A stretch of DNA of 64,000 nucleotides, taken from the NCBI RefSeq assembly GCF_002530675.1, contig NZ_PCMX01000016.1, positions 1 through 64,000 of the forward strand, read 5' to 3'. Positions 17,641 to 26,714 of the stretch are shown here, one piece after another. The notes beneath the pieces were generated by a model. It was not told where the DNA came from. It did no database searches and was given only the letters and a program-made list of their open reading frames with translations. Every line of letters starts with the position of its first letter. Within the stretch, counting starts at the first letter, position 1. Position numbers and translations under genes: made by a program. Source of the DNA: Flavobacterium columnare NBRC 100251 = ATCC 23463. Its GTDB lineage: Bacteria; Bacteroidota; Bacteroidia; Flavobacteriales; Flavobacteriaceae.

Positions 17641-19929
17641 ATGAAGAATTGTACTGCATTTTTATTTATACTCTTAAACTTTCCTCACGTTTTTGCTCAA
17701 GAAATCAACCCTTGGAGCGGATATTATTCCTATAATGCAGTTAAAGATCTTGAATTAGTAGGGAACAAGATACTAATAGCTGCTGATAACACCTATTTTT
17801 CATCTAATTTAGATACCAACCAATCTGAAAAAAAATCAACAATAGAAGGTCTATCAGGGGAGCCTATCACGCAAATTCATTACAGTCCAACCTATAATAA
17901 AACCATTGTGGGACACTTGAGTGGGTTGGTTATTATTGTCAATGAAACAGATGGTTCAATGTTTTATTTAAAAGGAATAAAAGAAAAATCTAATATTTTA
18001 GCAAGCAAAAAAAGAATCAATCATTTTGAAGAATACAAAAACAAAATATATATATCAACAGGATATGGTATTACCGTTTTAGATATGGATAATTCCCAAT
18101 TTGGAGATACATTTTTTATAGGGACAGGAGGGACAGAACAGGATATTGTAAGCACTTCAATAATTAATGATACCATTTATGCAATTGTAAAATCAAAGGG
18201 TCTTTATACTGCTAAGTTAAGTAACCCTTTCTTGATTGATTTTAATCAATGGAGTATGCTGCAACCAGGTAGTTGGCTTTTTTTAAAATCCACCAAAACC
18301 AAAAAGATTATAGTCTCAGAAACAGGAGCTATACATGAATTAAAGTCAGATAATTCACTTTCTTATATAACCTCTGTTCTACAAAAACCTAAAGACGTTC
18401 ATTATAATGAGGATAAACTAATTATAAGTTCCTCTAACTATGTTGATGTTTTTGATGAAAATGGAAGTGTAATAAAGCAATTAGCTTGGAGAGATCAATT
18501 CCAATCACTTTTTACAAGTTCATCTATTAGAAACAACAAAATTTATGTAGGAACAGAAAGTAATGGTTTGTATTCAGTAGACTTCGATAATCCCCAACTT
18601 GTAGCTAATTTAACACCGAGTTGCCCAGAAAAAAATCGTTTTTTTAGAATAAAAGTTAATGACGGTACTCTTTTTGCGGTTTTTGGAGGGTATACTAACC
18701 AATACAATCCTTATGGGTACTGTTGTGGAGGTCCTAGTAAATCAGGAATTAGTGTTTATTCTAATGAAAAATGGATAAACCTACCTTATAAAGATCTATT
18801 AGAGGCAAGAGCTCTGTCGAGTATTGTTTTGAACCCTAAAAATAAAAATGAAGTATTTATAGGTTCTTTTTTTAGCGGATTATTAAAACTAGATAATTTT
18901 ATTCCCACTAAATTATATAATAAAGAAAATACCCCACTAAAAGACGAACTAATTCCTAACGTTCTTCTTGTAAATACACCTAGCTTTGATTCAAATGGAA
19001 ATTTATGGATTACCAGTAGCAGAGCAGAAAATGCGCTTTTTAGTCTTGATAAAAATGATAATTGGAAAAGCTATTCATTTAAAAACATTTCTGTAAACCC
19101 TAAAGAAGAAAATTTTTCTTCAATGAAAATTGATAAAAATGGAACTAAATGGTTGGGAACGCTAAAAACAGGAGTGATAGGATTTAATGAAAAATTAAAC
19201 AAAAATATAATTATTAACAATGTTAAAGGAAAAGGGAGTTTACCAGATAATGATATTCGCTCTTTAGCCCTTGATAACAATAATCAATTATGGATTGGCA
19301 CCTTTAATGGCTTGCGTTATTTGCCAAATATTAATTCCTTTTTGACGGATACCAGTCTAGATACAAAACAAATTATTTTATTAGAAGACGGCACCGCTCA
19401 AGAACTTTTTTATCAATCTAATATTTTAGATATAGAAGTAGATGGAGCAAACAACAAATGGGTTTCAGTCGAAGAATCAGGTGTTTTTTTAATTTCGCCA
19501 GACGGGCAACAGACCAAATTACATTTTACAAAAGAAAATTCGCCTTTACCCAGTAATATAGTAGATGATATTGAAATAGATCAAACAACAGGTAAAGTCT
19601 ATTTTGTAACTAATAATGGAACTGTTTCTTATCAGAGTTTAGCAACAGTAGGAACTAAAGATTATTCTAATACCTATATTTATCCTAATCCCTATAGACC
19701 AGAACATAAAGGAATGGTTAGAATTACAGGATTAAAAGATAAAAGCAATGTTAAAATTACCGATATAGAAGGCAATCTAGTTTTTGAAAACATCTCACAA
19801 GGAGGAACTATCGAGTGGGACACCCTGTCTTTTGCTAAAACAAAAGTATCATCAGGAGTTTATGTAGTATTAGTTTCAGATCAAGAAGGTGAAGATACCG
19901 TTGTTAAAAAACTTTTAATTATTCGATAA
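17641..19929 (+). CDS. porZ: Type IX secretion system PorZ-like protein
   Basis: 762 aa. It has a signal peptide of ~19 residues ending VFAQ and the PorZ start EINPWSGYYSYNAV. The body is two beta-propellers with two-component-regulator-propeller blades (NLWITSSRAEN, LWIGTFNGLRYLP, KWVSVEESGVFLI). The last ~85 residues (YIYPNPYRP to VVKKLLIIR) form a T9SS CTD-like domain. In Porphyromonas, PorZ is part of the attachment complex that couples anionic LPS to T9SS cargo. It lies 3 bases before a membrane acyltransferase and upstream of recO, the neighbour I recall for porZ in flavobacteria. Confidence 0.88.
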   Translation: MKNCTAFLFILLNFPHVFAQEINPWSGYYSYNAVKDLELVGNKILIAADNTYFSSNLDTNQSEKKSTIEGLSGEPITQIHYSPTYNKTIVGHLSGLVIIVNETDGSMFYLKGIKEKSNILASKKRINHFEEYKNKIYISTGYGITVLDMDNSQFGDTFFIGTGGTEQDIVSTSIINDTIYAIVKSKGLYTAKLSNPFLIDFNQWSMLQPGSWLFLKSTKTKKIIVSETGAIHELKSDNSLSYITSVLQKPKDVHYNEDKLIISSSNYVDVFDENGSVIKQLAWRDQFQSLFTSSSIRNNKIYVGTESNGLYSVDFDNPQLVANLTPSCPEKNRFFRIKVNDGTLFAVFGGYTNQYNPYGYCCGGPSKSGISVYSNEKWINLPYKDLLEARALSSIVLNPKNKNEVFIGSFFSGLLKLDNFIPTKLYNKENTPLKDELIPNVLLVNTPSFDSNGNLWITSSRAENALFSLDKNDNWKSYSFKNISVNPKEENFSSMKIDKNGTKWLGTLKTGVIGFNEKLNKNIIINNVKGKGSLPDNDIRSLALDNNNQLWIGTFNGLRYLPNINSFLTDTSLDTKQIILLEDGTAQELFYQSNILDIEVDGANNKWVSVEESGVFLISPDGQQTKLHFTKENSPLPSNIVDDIEIDQTTGKVYFVTNNGTVSYQSLATVGTKDYSNTYIYPNPYRPEHKGMVRITGLKDKSNVKITDIEGNLVFENISQGGTIEWDTLSFAKTKVSSGVYVVLVSDQEGEDTVVKKLLIIR

Positions 19930-19932
19930 ATA

Positions 19933-20928
19933 ATGCTAAGGAAGAATAGTATTAATTTCCTTCGTTTTCTAATGGCCAATATAATCCTGTTGGCTCATTT
20001 AGCTGAGCTAACAAAGGATAAATCATTGCATTTTTTAAGTCTTTTTTGTAAATCCAATTTAGCCGTTAGCGGTTTTTTTATCTTAAGTGGCTTTTTGGTA
20101 ACTAAAAGTTTAGTGAATACTCCTAATTTAAAAATGTATTTTCTAAAAAGAGCCAAAAGAATTTTACCAGCATACATTACAATAATAATCCTTTCTGTAA
20201 TAATTCTATCCGCTCTTTCCACTCTTTCCTATCAGGATTATTTTACCAATAGGAGGACCTATCGTTATTTTTTTTGGAATCTGTTTTTTTTGAATTTTGT
20301 AGAACCGTGCCTTCCAAGTGTTTTTACTACAAATCCGATTCCTTTTATAAATGGTTCTTTATGGACTATGAAAATAGAAGAAGGTTTTTATATTGTACTA
20401 CCTATGCTGTTTTATCTAATCAATAAATTCAAAAATAAAAACACAGTATTAGTCTTTATCTACTTGGCTTCTATTTTATATTCTCATGTAATGTTAGAAT
20501 TTTTGCATTTACCATTACTAGAAAAGCAACTCCCAGGAAAATTAGCTTATTTTGTTATGGGGATCTATATCTATCTGAACTTTGATTTTTTTATTCAGAA
20601 CAAATGGAAGTTTCTAATAGGAGCATGGTTTTTATTTTTAATTCAAATGTATGGTTTAGACATTGATCTCTTTTTTCCTTTTGTGTTAGGCGTTACGGTA
20701 TTGTTTCTTGCGTATTCGCTCCCTCTTTTAAACAACTTTAGTCTAAAAGCGGATTATACGTATGGTATTTATCTGTATCATTTTCCCATAATACAACTGT
20801 TTGTGTATTTTGAATATTTTCAAAAATACAACCCTTTGTTTGTGGGGATAATAACAATGTTAACAACCTATGTATGTGCTTATCTATCATGGCATTTAAT
20901 AGAAAAAAAATTTTTAAATCGAAAGTAA
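19933..20928 (+). CDS. Membrane acyltransferase (acyltransferase family 3)
   Basis: 331 aa with about ten hydrophobic segments. Hallmarks of the OafA/YrhL/NodX family are visible: NFLRFLMANIILLAHL at the N-terminus, with His22 as the family's usual catalytic residue, then SGFFILSGFLVTKSL and KRAKRILPAY. The family transfers acetyl or similar groups to lipid-linked sugars, LPS, peptidoglycan or exported molecules. It starts 3 bases after porZ and ends 6 bases before recO, so it is in the same transcript. A role in modifying the surface polysaccharide handled by PorZ is plausible but inferred. Confidence 0.85.
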   Translation: MLRKNSINFLRFLMANIILLAHLAELTKDKSLHFLSLFCKSNLAVSGFFILSGFLVTKSLVNTPNLKMYFLKRAKRILPAYITIIILSVIILSALSTLSYQDYFTNRRTYRYFFWNLFFLNFVEPCLPSVFTTNPIPFINGSLWTMKIEEGFYIVLPMLFYLINKFKNKNTVLVFIYLASILYSHVMLEFLHLPLLEKQLPGKLAYFVMGIYIYLNFDFFIQNKWKFLIGAWFLFLIQMYGLDIDLFFPFVLGVTVLFLAYSLPLLNNFSLKADYTYGIYLYHFPIIQLFVYFEYFQKYNPLFVGIITMLTTYVCAYLSWHLIEKKFLNRK

Positions 20929-20934
20929 AAATTT

Positions 20935-21654
20935 ATGCTAACCAAAACTAAAGCAATTGTTTTAAGTGCTATTCGATATCAAGAAAAATCTTTGATTGTA
21001 AAATGTTTTACACAAAGCCAAGGTGTAATTTCATATTTTGTACCTTCCGCTTTCTCTACTAAAAAAAATAGTCAGCGTATTGCTTACTTTCAACCTTTAA
21101 CAATTCTTGAAATTGAGGCTGATCATAAAAATAAAGGAGGGCTAGAGTATTTTAAAGAAATTAAGATAGCTGTGCCCTATAAAAGTATTCCTTTTGATAT
21201 TGTTAAAAGTACTATTGTTTTGTTTTTGTCAGAAGTATTGCATCATGTGATTAAGGAAGAAGAAGGCAATGAACCACTTTATTTGTTTTTAGAAACGGCC
21301 ATGGTGTGGCTGGATACTCACGATCATGCAGTCAATTTCCATCTTAATTTTTTAATAGAATTGACTAAGTTTTTAGGATTTTATCCATACTTAATTAATG
21401 ATGATTTCCCTTTTTTTGATTTGAATGAAGGGTGTTTTGTTTCAGAGGTTACGTCTTATGTTGTAGATGAGGAAACTTCGCAAAATTTAAAACTTTTTAT
21501 GTGTTCAAGTTTTGATGATACTACCGATTTTAAATTGGATTATCTAAAACGTCAAAGGCTTTTAGAAGTTCTCTTAGATTTTTACGCCTTGCATATAGAA
21601 AATTTCAGAAAGCCTTATTCATTAGAGGTTTTAAAAGAGTTTTATCATACCTGA
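20935..21654 (+). CDS. recO: DNA repair protein RecO
   Basis: 239 aa, the usual length. RecO anneals single strands and loads RecA with RecF/RecR. The N-terminal OB-fold is evident (KTKAIVLSAIRYQEKSLIVKCFT, residues 3-25), followed by the helical C-terminal domain (FLIELTKFLGFYP). The zinc-finger cysteines of some RecO proteins are not obvious. Last gene of the porZ-acyltransferase-recO unit, convergent with the secreted-protein gene at 21660. Only 5 bases separate them and no hairpin terminator is evident. Confidence 0.93.
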   Translation: MLTKTKAIVLSAIRYQEKSLIVKCFTQSQGVISYFVPSAFSTKKNSQRIAYFQPLTILEIEADHKNKGGLEYFKEIKIAVPYKSIPFDIVKSTIVLFLSEVLHHVIKEEEGNEPLYLFLETAMVWLDTHDHAVNFHLNFLIELTKFLGFYPYLINDDFPFFDLNEGCFVSEVTSYVVDEETSQNLKLFMCSSFDDTTDFKLDYLKRQRLLEVLLDFYALHIENFRKPYSLEVLKEFYHT

Positions 21655-21659
21655 TTAAT

Positions 21660-22325
21660 TTAATTACTGGAGTAAATAAAAACCCTGCCTGTGGTACTAC
21701 TTATATTGTGTTCAACTCGATAAGCTGCACCACTTGGAGCGTCGGCTTTTATATTTATTCGTAAGGTATAGGTGCCGGGTGTGGTAATTGTGATATTTCC
21801 TGATAGGTTGCAGTAATGGGTTTCTTTCAAACGATTTCCTCCACTAAAGAAAACCGTTTCATGTGCAATTGTATTGTCAGTCCCAGTGTTTAAAATACAT
21901 TCATAGGTTAAGGCTCTAGTAGAAGCATGATATAATGGTGGGTTAGTGGTTATGGTATTATCACAAAGGCGATAAGGAATTAAACAACTAATTTGTAATA
22001 CCTGATTAGCTACACTTGTAGTTACAGTAGCACTATACAAAGTACTAGTAATTTGCGTATCGCTTGTTATATTTGTATCCAAAGTAAAAGTAGGCTCTAA
22101 AGAGGTGAATAATTTAGACGGTCTGTCTGCTTTTGCCAGATTTCCTAGTGCATCTGCTACGACAAAATAAGGATAGGTAGTGCTGTTAGAACCATCATTT
22201 AAAGTTCTAATCCTCGTCGTTCCATTAACATCTAAAGTTGCTGTTGGTGTGTCTGTTCCAATTCCAACTTGTGCTATCGAAAAATTAGAAACCAAAATAA
22301 TAATTGTTTTTATAATATTTTTCAT
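21660..22325 (-). CDS. Secreted protein with VGIGT-PxATLDVNG N-terminal motif
   Basis: 221 aa with a signal peptide of ~18 residues (ending SIAQ). The mature N-terminus QVGIGTDTPTATLDVNG followed by TRIRTLNDG is a pattern common in exported Bacteroidota proteins, resembling the repeat that precedes tail-fibre/adhesin-like domains. The rest is a beta-rich domain of unknown function with a few cysteines. It is the downstream member of a tandem paralogous pair, 5 bases after the upstream gene. Function unknown. Confidence 0.72.
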   Translation of the reverse strand: MKNIIKTIIILVSNFSIAQVGIGTDTPTATLDVNGTTRIRTLNDGSNSTTYPYFVVADALGNLAKADRPSKLFTSLEPTFTLDTNITSDTQITSTLYSATVTTSVANQVLQISCLIPYRLCDNTITTNPPLYHASTRALTYECILNTGTDNTIAHETVFFSGGNRLKETHYCNLSGNITITTPGTYTLRINIKADAPSGAAYRVEHNISSTTGRVFIYSSN

Positions 22326-22330
22326 GTCTC

Positions 22331-23041
22331 TTAATTTACTGAGGTTAGTTTTAAATAATTTGTTTTTCCTACAGTACTAGGATTGTAGTTTATTCTAAAT
22401 GAAGATCCGTTTATACAATTAGTCTCTACACGAACCGTAATTGTATATGTACCCAGTGTAGGTAATGAAATCTGAGAACTCAAATTAGTACCATAAATTC
22501 CAGTTTCTTTGAAACTTCCACTTAGATATTGAGTTTTTGCTGCAATTAATTTATTGATATAAGAGCCCCCATTTAGGTAAATAAAAGTCTTTACAACACG
22601 AGTATCCGCGCTAAAAATTAAAGGTGTTCCGTTGTGCCCAGGTGGAGTAGTTGATGCAAACGCAGAAATTCTAAAAGGAAGGTCTAAATTAATGTCAACA
22701 ACTTGATTGGGTTTTATAGTAGTAAAATTTTGTGTAATCATATCAAAACCTGCCGTACTTGTCGTATTCCAGTAATAGACCGCTAAAGTAGATAAAACAT
22801 CTAAAAACACATGCCCGTCAGTATAGGCTCCTCCATCCATTAGTATCGTATTGGAGCTATTAGTTACCAATGTTTTTGAATAAGTGTTCGCATTATTTCC
22901 ATCAGGTAAGTTCTCTATTCTTAGATCACCATTAATATCTAACGTTTCAGTAGGAGTTGTGGTGTTAATCCCAACGTTTGATTGAGCGTAGGAAATGATT
23001 GTACACAACCAAAGAAAAAAGAGTATATTTTTTTTCATCAT
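22331..23041 (-). CDS. Secreted protein, paralogue of the next gene
   Basis: 236 aa with a signal peptide ending SYAQ (~19). The mature N-terminus is SNVGINTTTPTETLDING followed by LRIENLPDGNN. The domain that follows lines up with the neighbouring gene: KTFIYLNGGSYIN and GTYTITVRVETNCINGSSFRINYN match its corresponding segments. The pair lies between recO and ileS and is transcribed away from ileS. No enzyme motif is visible. It could be a surface or extracellular structural protein. Confidence 0.72.
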   Translation of the reverse strand: MMKKNILFFLWLCTIISYAQSNVGINTTTPTETLDINGDLRIENLPDGNNANTYSKTLVTNSSNTILMDGGAYTDGHVFLDVLSTLAVYYWNTTSTAGFDMITQNFTTIKPNQVVDINLDLPFRISAFASTTPPGHNGTPLIFSADTRVVKTFIYLNGGSYINKLIAAKTQYLSGSFKETGIYGTNLSSQISLPTLGTYTITVRVETNCINGSSFRINYNPSTVGKTNYLKLTSVN

Positions 23042-23197
23042 TTAGGAGCTCATTAAGTATGAATGTAAAAATACATTTTTTTTAATTTTTGAGCTAGTAA
23101 TTATTCTATATATCGTATTAATTATGTCTTTTTTTTTGCTATTGCCTTATAAATCATTACATTCGCCGATTGATTTTTTAATATAGAGAATAGCGAT

Positions 23198-26100
23198 ATG
23201 AAATTCAACGAATACAAAGGACTTGACTTGCCTACAGTGGCCTCTGAAGTACTTGATTTTTGGAAAAAAAACAATGTCTTTAAACAATCGGTAACTTCAC
23301 GAGAAGGAGCTACCCCGTATGTGTTTTTTGAAGGCCCCCCTTCAGCAAATGGATTACCAGGTATTCACCACGTAATGGCACGTGCGATTAAGGATATTTT
23401 CTGTCGTTATAAAACTCAAAAAGGATACCAAGTAAAGCGTAAAGCCGGTTGGGATACTCATGGACTTCCGGTAGAATTAGGAACCGAAAAAGAATTAGGC
23501 ATTACCAAAGAAGATATTGGGAAAACAATTACGGTAACCGAATACAACGAAGCTTGTAAACGTACTGTGATGCGTTATACCGATGTTTGGAATGACCTTA
23601 CCGAAAAAATGGGGTATTGGGTAGATATGGAAGACCCGTATGTGACTTATAAATCCAAATACATGGAATCGGTTTGGTGGTTGCTAAAACAAATCTATAC
23701 TAAAGATTTATTATACAAAGGCTATACGATCCAGCCGTATTCGCCAAAAGCAGGAACAGGATTATCTTCACACGAAGTAAACCAACCGGGTTCGTACCGC
23801 GATGTGACCGATACGACTATTGTAGCACAATTCAAGAGCCCCCTAACCCCCGAAGGGGGGGCAAACAGCGTGTTAAATGCGTTCGGTTTGAGCTCTTCTT
23901 CTTCGGAAGGAATGGGGGAGGCTTTCTTCCTAGCTTGGACAACTACTCCTTGGACGTTACCAAGTAACACTGCATTGACCGTTGGACCTAAAATTGATTA
24001 TGTTTTAGTAAAAACCTTCAATCAATACACGTTTGAACCGGTTAATGTGATATTAGCTAAAAACTTGGTTTCAAAACAATTTGATAAAAAATATAAGTCG
24101 GTAGAAACTAATGATGAATTTAAAGAGTTAGAAGATAAGTTTCTACATGTTCCCCCTTCGGGAGCTAGGGGGCTAATCCCTTACCAAATTTTAGCAGAAT
24201 GTAAAGGAGCCGATTTAGTTGGAATCAAATACGAGCAATTATTGCCTTGGGCATTACCATACCAAACGCCCGAAAACGCGTTCCGAGTAATTGCAGGTGA
24301 TTTCGTTACGACCGAAGACGGTACGGGTATAGTACATACCGCTCCTACTTTTGGTGCTGATGATGCGAAAGTGGCTAAAGAAGCGACTCCTGAAGTGCCA
24401 CCTATGTTGGTGTTAGACGAGAACGGGAATCCCGTTCCTTTAGTAGATTTACAAGGTAAGTTTGTAGCACAATTAGGAGAATTTGGAGGCAAATACGTTA
24501 AAAATGAATATTACAACGAAGGCGAAGCTCCTGAAAGATCCGTAGATGTAGAAATAGCGATTTTATTAAAAGAGCAAAATAAAGCGTTCAAAGTAGAAAA
24601 ATATGTGCACAGTTACCCACATTGTTGGAGAACCGATAAACCTATTTTGTACTATCCATTAGACTCTTGGTTTATCAAAGTAACGGAGGTAAAAGATAGA
24701 ATGTTCGAGCTAAACGAAACCATCAATTGGAAGCCTAAAGCCACGGGTGAAGGGCGTTTTGGAAATTGGTTGAAAAATGCTAACGACTGGAATCTTTCAC
24801 GTTCGCGTTATTGGGGAATTCCATTACCTATCTGGAGAACGGAAGACAAAACAGAAGAAATTTGCATTGGTTCAGTGGAAGAGTTGTTCAATGAAATTGA
24901 AAAAGCAATTTCGGCTGGAGTAATGACAGAAAATCCATACAAAGGTTTTCAAATAGGAACTATGGATGAAACCAATTACGACTTAGTTGACTTGCATAAA
25001 AATGTAGTAGATACTATCGTTTTAGTTTCACCTTCAGGAAAACCTATGAATCGTGAAACAGACTTGATTGACGTTTGGTTCGATTCAGGTGCAATGCCTT
25101 ATGCGCAATGGCATTATCCATTTGAAAACAAAGAATTGATAGACGGAAACCAATCCTTCCCCGCTGATTTTATTGCAGAAGGAGTTGACCAAACACGTGG
25201 TTGGTTCTATACATTGCATGCTATCGGAACTTTGGTTTTTGACAAAGTAGCTTATAAAAATGTAGTTTCTAACGGATTGGTATTAGACAAAAACGGGCAG
25301 AAAATGTCGAAACGTTTGGGTAATGCTGTAGACCCATTTGAAACATTAAAAGAATATGGTCCAGATGCTACACGTTGGTATATGATTTCTAATGCAAATC
25401 CTTGGGATAACCTGAAATTTGATATTGAAGGTGTAGCTGAGGTACGTCGTAAGTTTTTCGGTACGTTGTACAATACGTATTCATTCTTTGCGTTATATGC
25501 TAATATTGATGGATTTAAATATTCAGAAGCAGAAGTTCCATTGGAAGAAAGACCAGAAATTGATCGTTGGATTTTATCGGAGTTGCATACCTTAATTCAA
25601 TTAGTAGATGAAGCCTATGCGGATTATGAGCCAACAAAGGCAGCTCGTGCCATTTCTGATTTCGTTCAAGAAAATTTGAGTAATTGGTATGTGCGCCTAT
25701 GCCGTCGTAGATTTTGGAAAGGTGATTACGGAACAGATAAAATAGCAGCATACCAAACCTTATATACTTGTTTGGAAACTGTAGCTAAATTAGCGGCACC
25801 TATTGCACCGTTCTTTATGGATCGCTTGTATAAAGATTTAAATGCGGCAACACAAAAAGAAACTTTTGATAGTGTACACCTTGCAAATTTCCCAGTTTAC
25901 GTTGAAAACCGTGTTGATAAATCGTTAGAAAGCAAAATGTTAAAGGCGCAAACCGTTTCTTCTTTAGTATTGTCTTTGCGTAAGAAAGAAATGATTAAAG
26001 TTCGTCAGCCGCTTCAAAAAGTAATGATACCTGTATTAGATGAAGTACAACGTGCGGAAATCGAAGCAGTATCTGATTTGATTAAGGCAGAAGTAAATGT

Positions 26101-26659
26101 AAAAGAAATACAACTTTTAGACGATGCTTCTGGTGTTTTAGTTAAACAGATTAAACCTAATTTTAAAGCTTTAGGTCCCAAGTTTGGGAAAGATATGGGT
26201 TTGATTTCTAAAGAAATACAAGGTTTTTCACAAGAACAAATAGTAGAGATAGAAACAAAAGGAGAAATAAGTATTGCTATTTCCGGAAATAATGTTATCT
26301 TAACAATTCAAGATGTAGAAATTACCTCTCAGGATATAGAAGGGTGGTTAGTGGCTAACTCAGGAGGAATTACAGTAGCTTTGGATATTACCATTTCCGA
26401 TGAATTAAGAAAAGAAGGAATCGCACGGGAATTAGTAAATCGTATCCAAAATATTCGTAAAGATTCTGGTTTTGAAGTAACAGACAAAATTAAGGTTACA
26501 ATGGTAAACCAAGACGAAATAGAAAGTGCTGTAGCAAACAATTTGGATTATATTCAAGCAGAAACATTAACAGAAGAATTAATTTTTGCTGAAAGCATAG
26601 AAAATGGCACAGAAATTGAATTTGATAACCTTAAAACAAAAATTCATATAACAAAATAA
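23198..26659 (+). CDS. ileS: Isoleucyl-tRNA synthetase (IleRS2-like) with altered HIGH motif and two palindromic-element inserts
   Basis: 1153 aa class I synthetase charging tRNA-Ile. The Rossmann signature after GPPSANGLP reads GIHH (residues 55-58) where HxGH is usual. The second motif is KMSKR (702-706) instead of KMSKS. The editing CP1 domain is recognisable by AWTTTPWTLPSN (~246). Two in-frame inserts with unrelated composition sit in CP1: residues ~214-242 (SPLTPEGGANS to SSSSEGMGEAF) and ~317-327 (VPPSGARGLIP). They are encoded by GC-rich palindromic DNA. The C-terminal anticodon-binding region is intact, so the gene should be functional. It is followed by a dksA-like gene and lspA, a grouping that fits ileS-lspA synteny. 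Confidence 0.97.
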   Translation: MKFNEYKGLDLPTVASEVLDFWKKNNVFKQSVTSREGATPYVFFEGPPSANGLPGIHHVMARAIKDIFCRYKTQKGYQVKRKAGWDTHGLPVELGTEKELGITKEDIGKTITVTEYNEACKRTVMRYTDVWNDLTEKMGYWVDMEDPYVTYKSKYMESVWWLLKQIYTKDLLYKGYTIQPYSPKAGTGLSSHEVNQPGSYRDVTDTTIVAQFKSPLTPEGGANSVLNAFGLSSSSSEGMGEAFFLAWTTTPWTLPSNTALTVGPKIDYVLVKTFNQYTFEPVNVILAKNLVSKQFDKKYKSVETNDEFKELEDKFLHVPPSGARGLIPYQILAECKGADLVGIKYEQLLPWALPYQTPENAFRVIAGDFVTTEDGTGIVHTAPTFGADDAKVAKEATPEVPPMLVLDENGNPVPLVDLQGKFVAQLGEFGGKYVKNEYYNEGEAPERSVDVEIAILLKEQNKAFKVEKYVHSYPHCWRTDKPILYYPLDSWFIKVTEVKDRMFELNETINWKPKATGEGRFGNWLKNANDWNLSRSRYWGIPLPIWRTEDKTEEICIGSVEELFNEIEKAISAGVMTENPYKGFQIGTMDETNYDLVDLHKNVVDTIVLVSPSGKPMNRETDLIDVWFDSGAMPYAQWHYPFENKELIDGNQSFPADFIAEGVDQTRGWFYTLHAIGTLVFDKVAYKNVVSNGLVLDKNGQKMSKRLGNAVDPFETLKEYGPDATRWYMISNANPWDNLKFDIEGVAEVRRKFFGTLYNTYSFFALYANIDGFKYSEAEVPLEERPEIDRWILSELHTLIQLVDEAYADYEPTKAARAISDFVQENLSNWYVRLCRRRFWKGDYGTDKIAAYQTLYTCLETVAKLAAPIAPFFMDRLYKDLNAATQKETFDSVHLANFPVYVENRVDKSLESKMLKAQTVSSLVLSLRKKEMIKVRQPLQKVMIPVLDEVQRAEIEAVSDLIKAEVNVKEIQLLDDASGVLVKQIKPNFKALGPKFGKDMGLISKEIQGFSQEQIVEIETKGEISIAISGNNVILTIQDVEITSQDIEGWLVANSGGITVALDITISDELRKEGIARELVNRIQNIRKDSGFEVTDKIKVTMVNQDEIESAVANNLDYIQAETLTEELIFAESIENGTEIEFDNLKTKIHITK
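23837..23926. repeat. Palindromic element inserted in-frame in ileS, copy 1
   Basis: The left arm AGCCCCCTAACCCCCGAAGG (continuing in Gs to 23861) and the right arm at 23903-23926 (TCGGAAGGAATGGGGGAGGC) are imperfect reverse complements around a ~40-bp spacer. Composition is far more GC-rich than the flanks. It adds about 29 codons between IVAQFK and FFLAWTTTPW. Confidence 0.75.
24150..24176. repeat. Palindromic element in ileS, copy 2 (single arm, inverted)
   Basis: TTCCCCCTTCGGGAGCTAGG and the bases to 24176 are the reverse complement, with few differences, of the left arm of copy 1 about 300 bases upstream. The phase is open and encodes VPPSGARGLIP. Confidence 0.72.
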
Positions 26660-26714
26660 AAATAGTTTTTCGGAAACAAACTAAACCAGATATTAACCCA
26701 AAACACATTAGATT

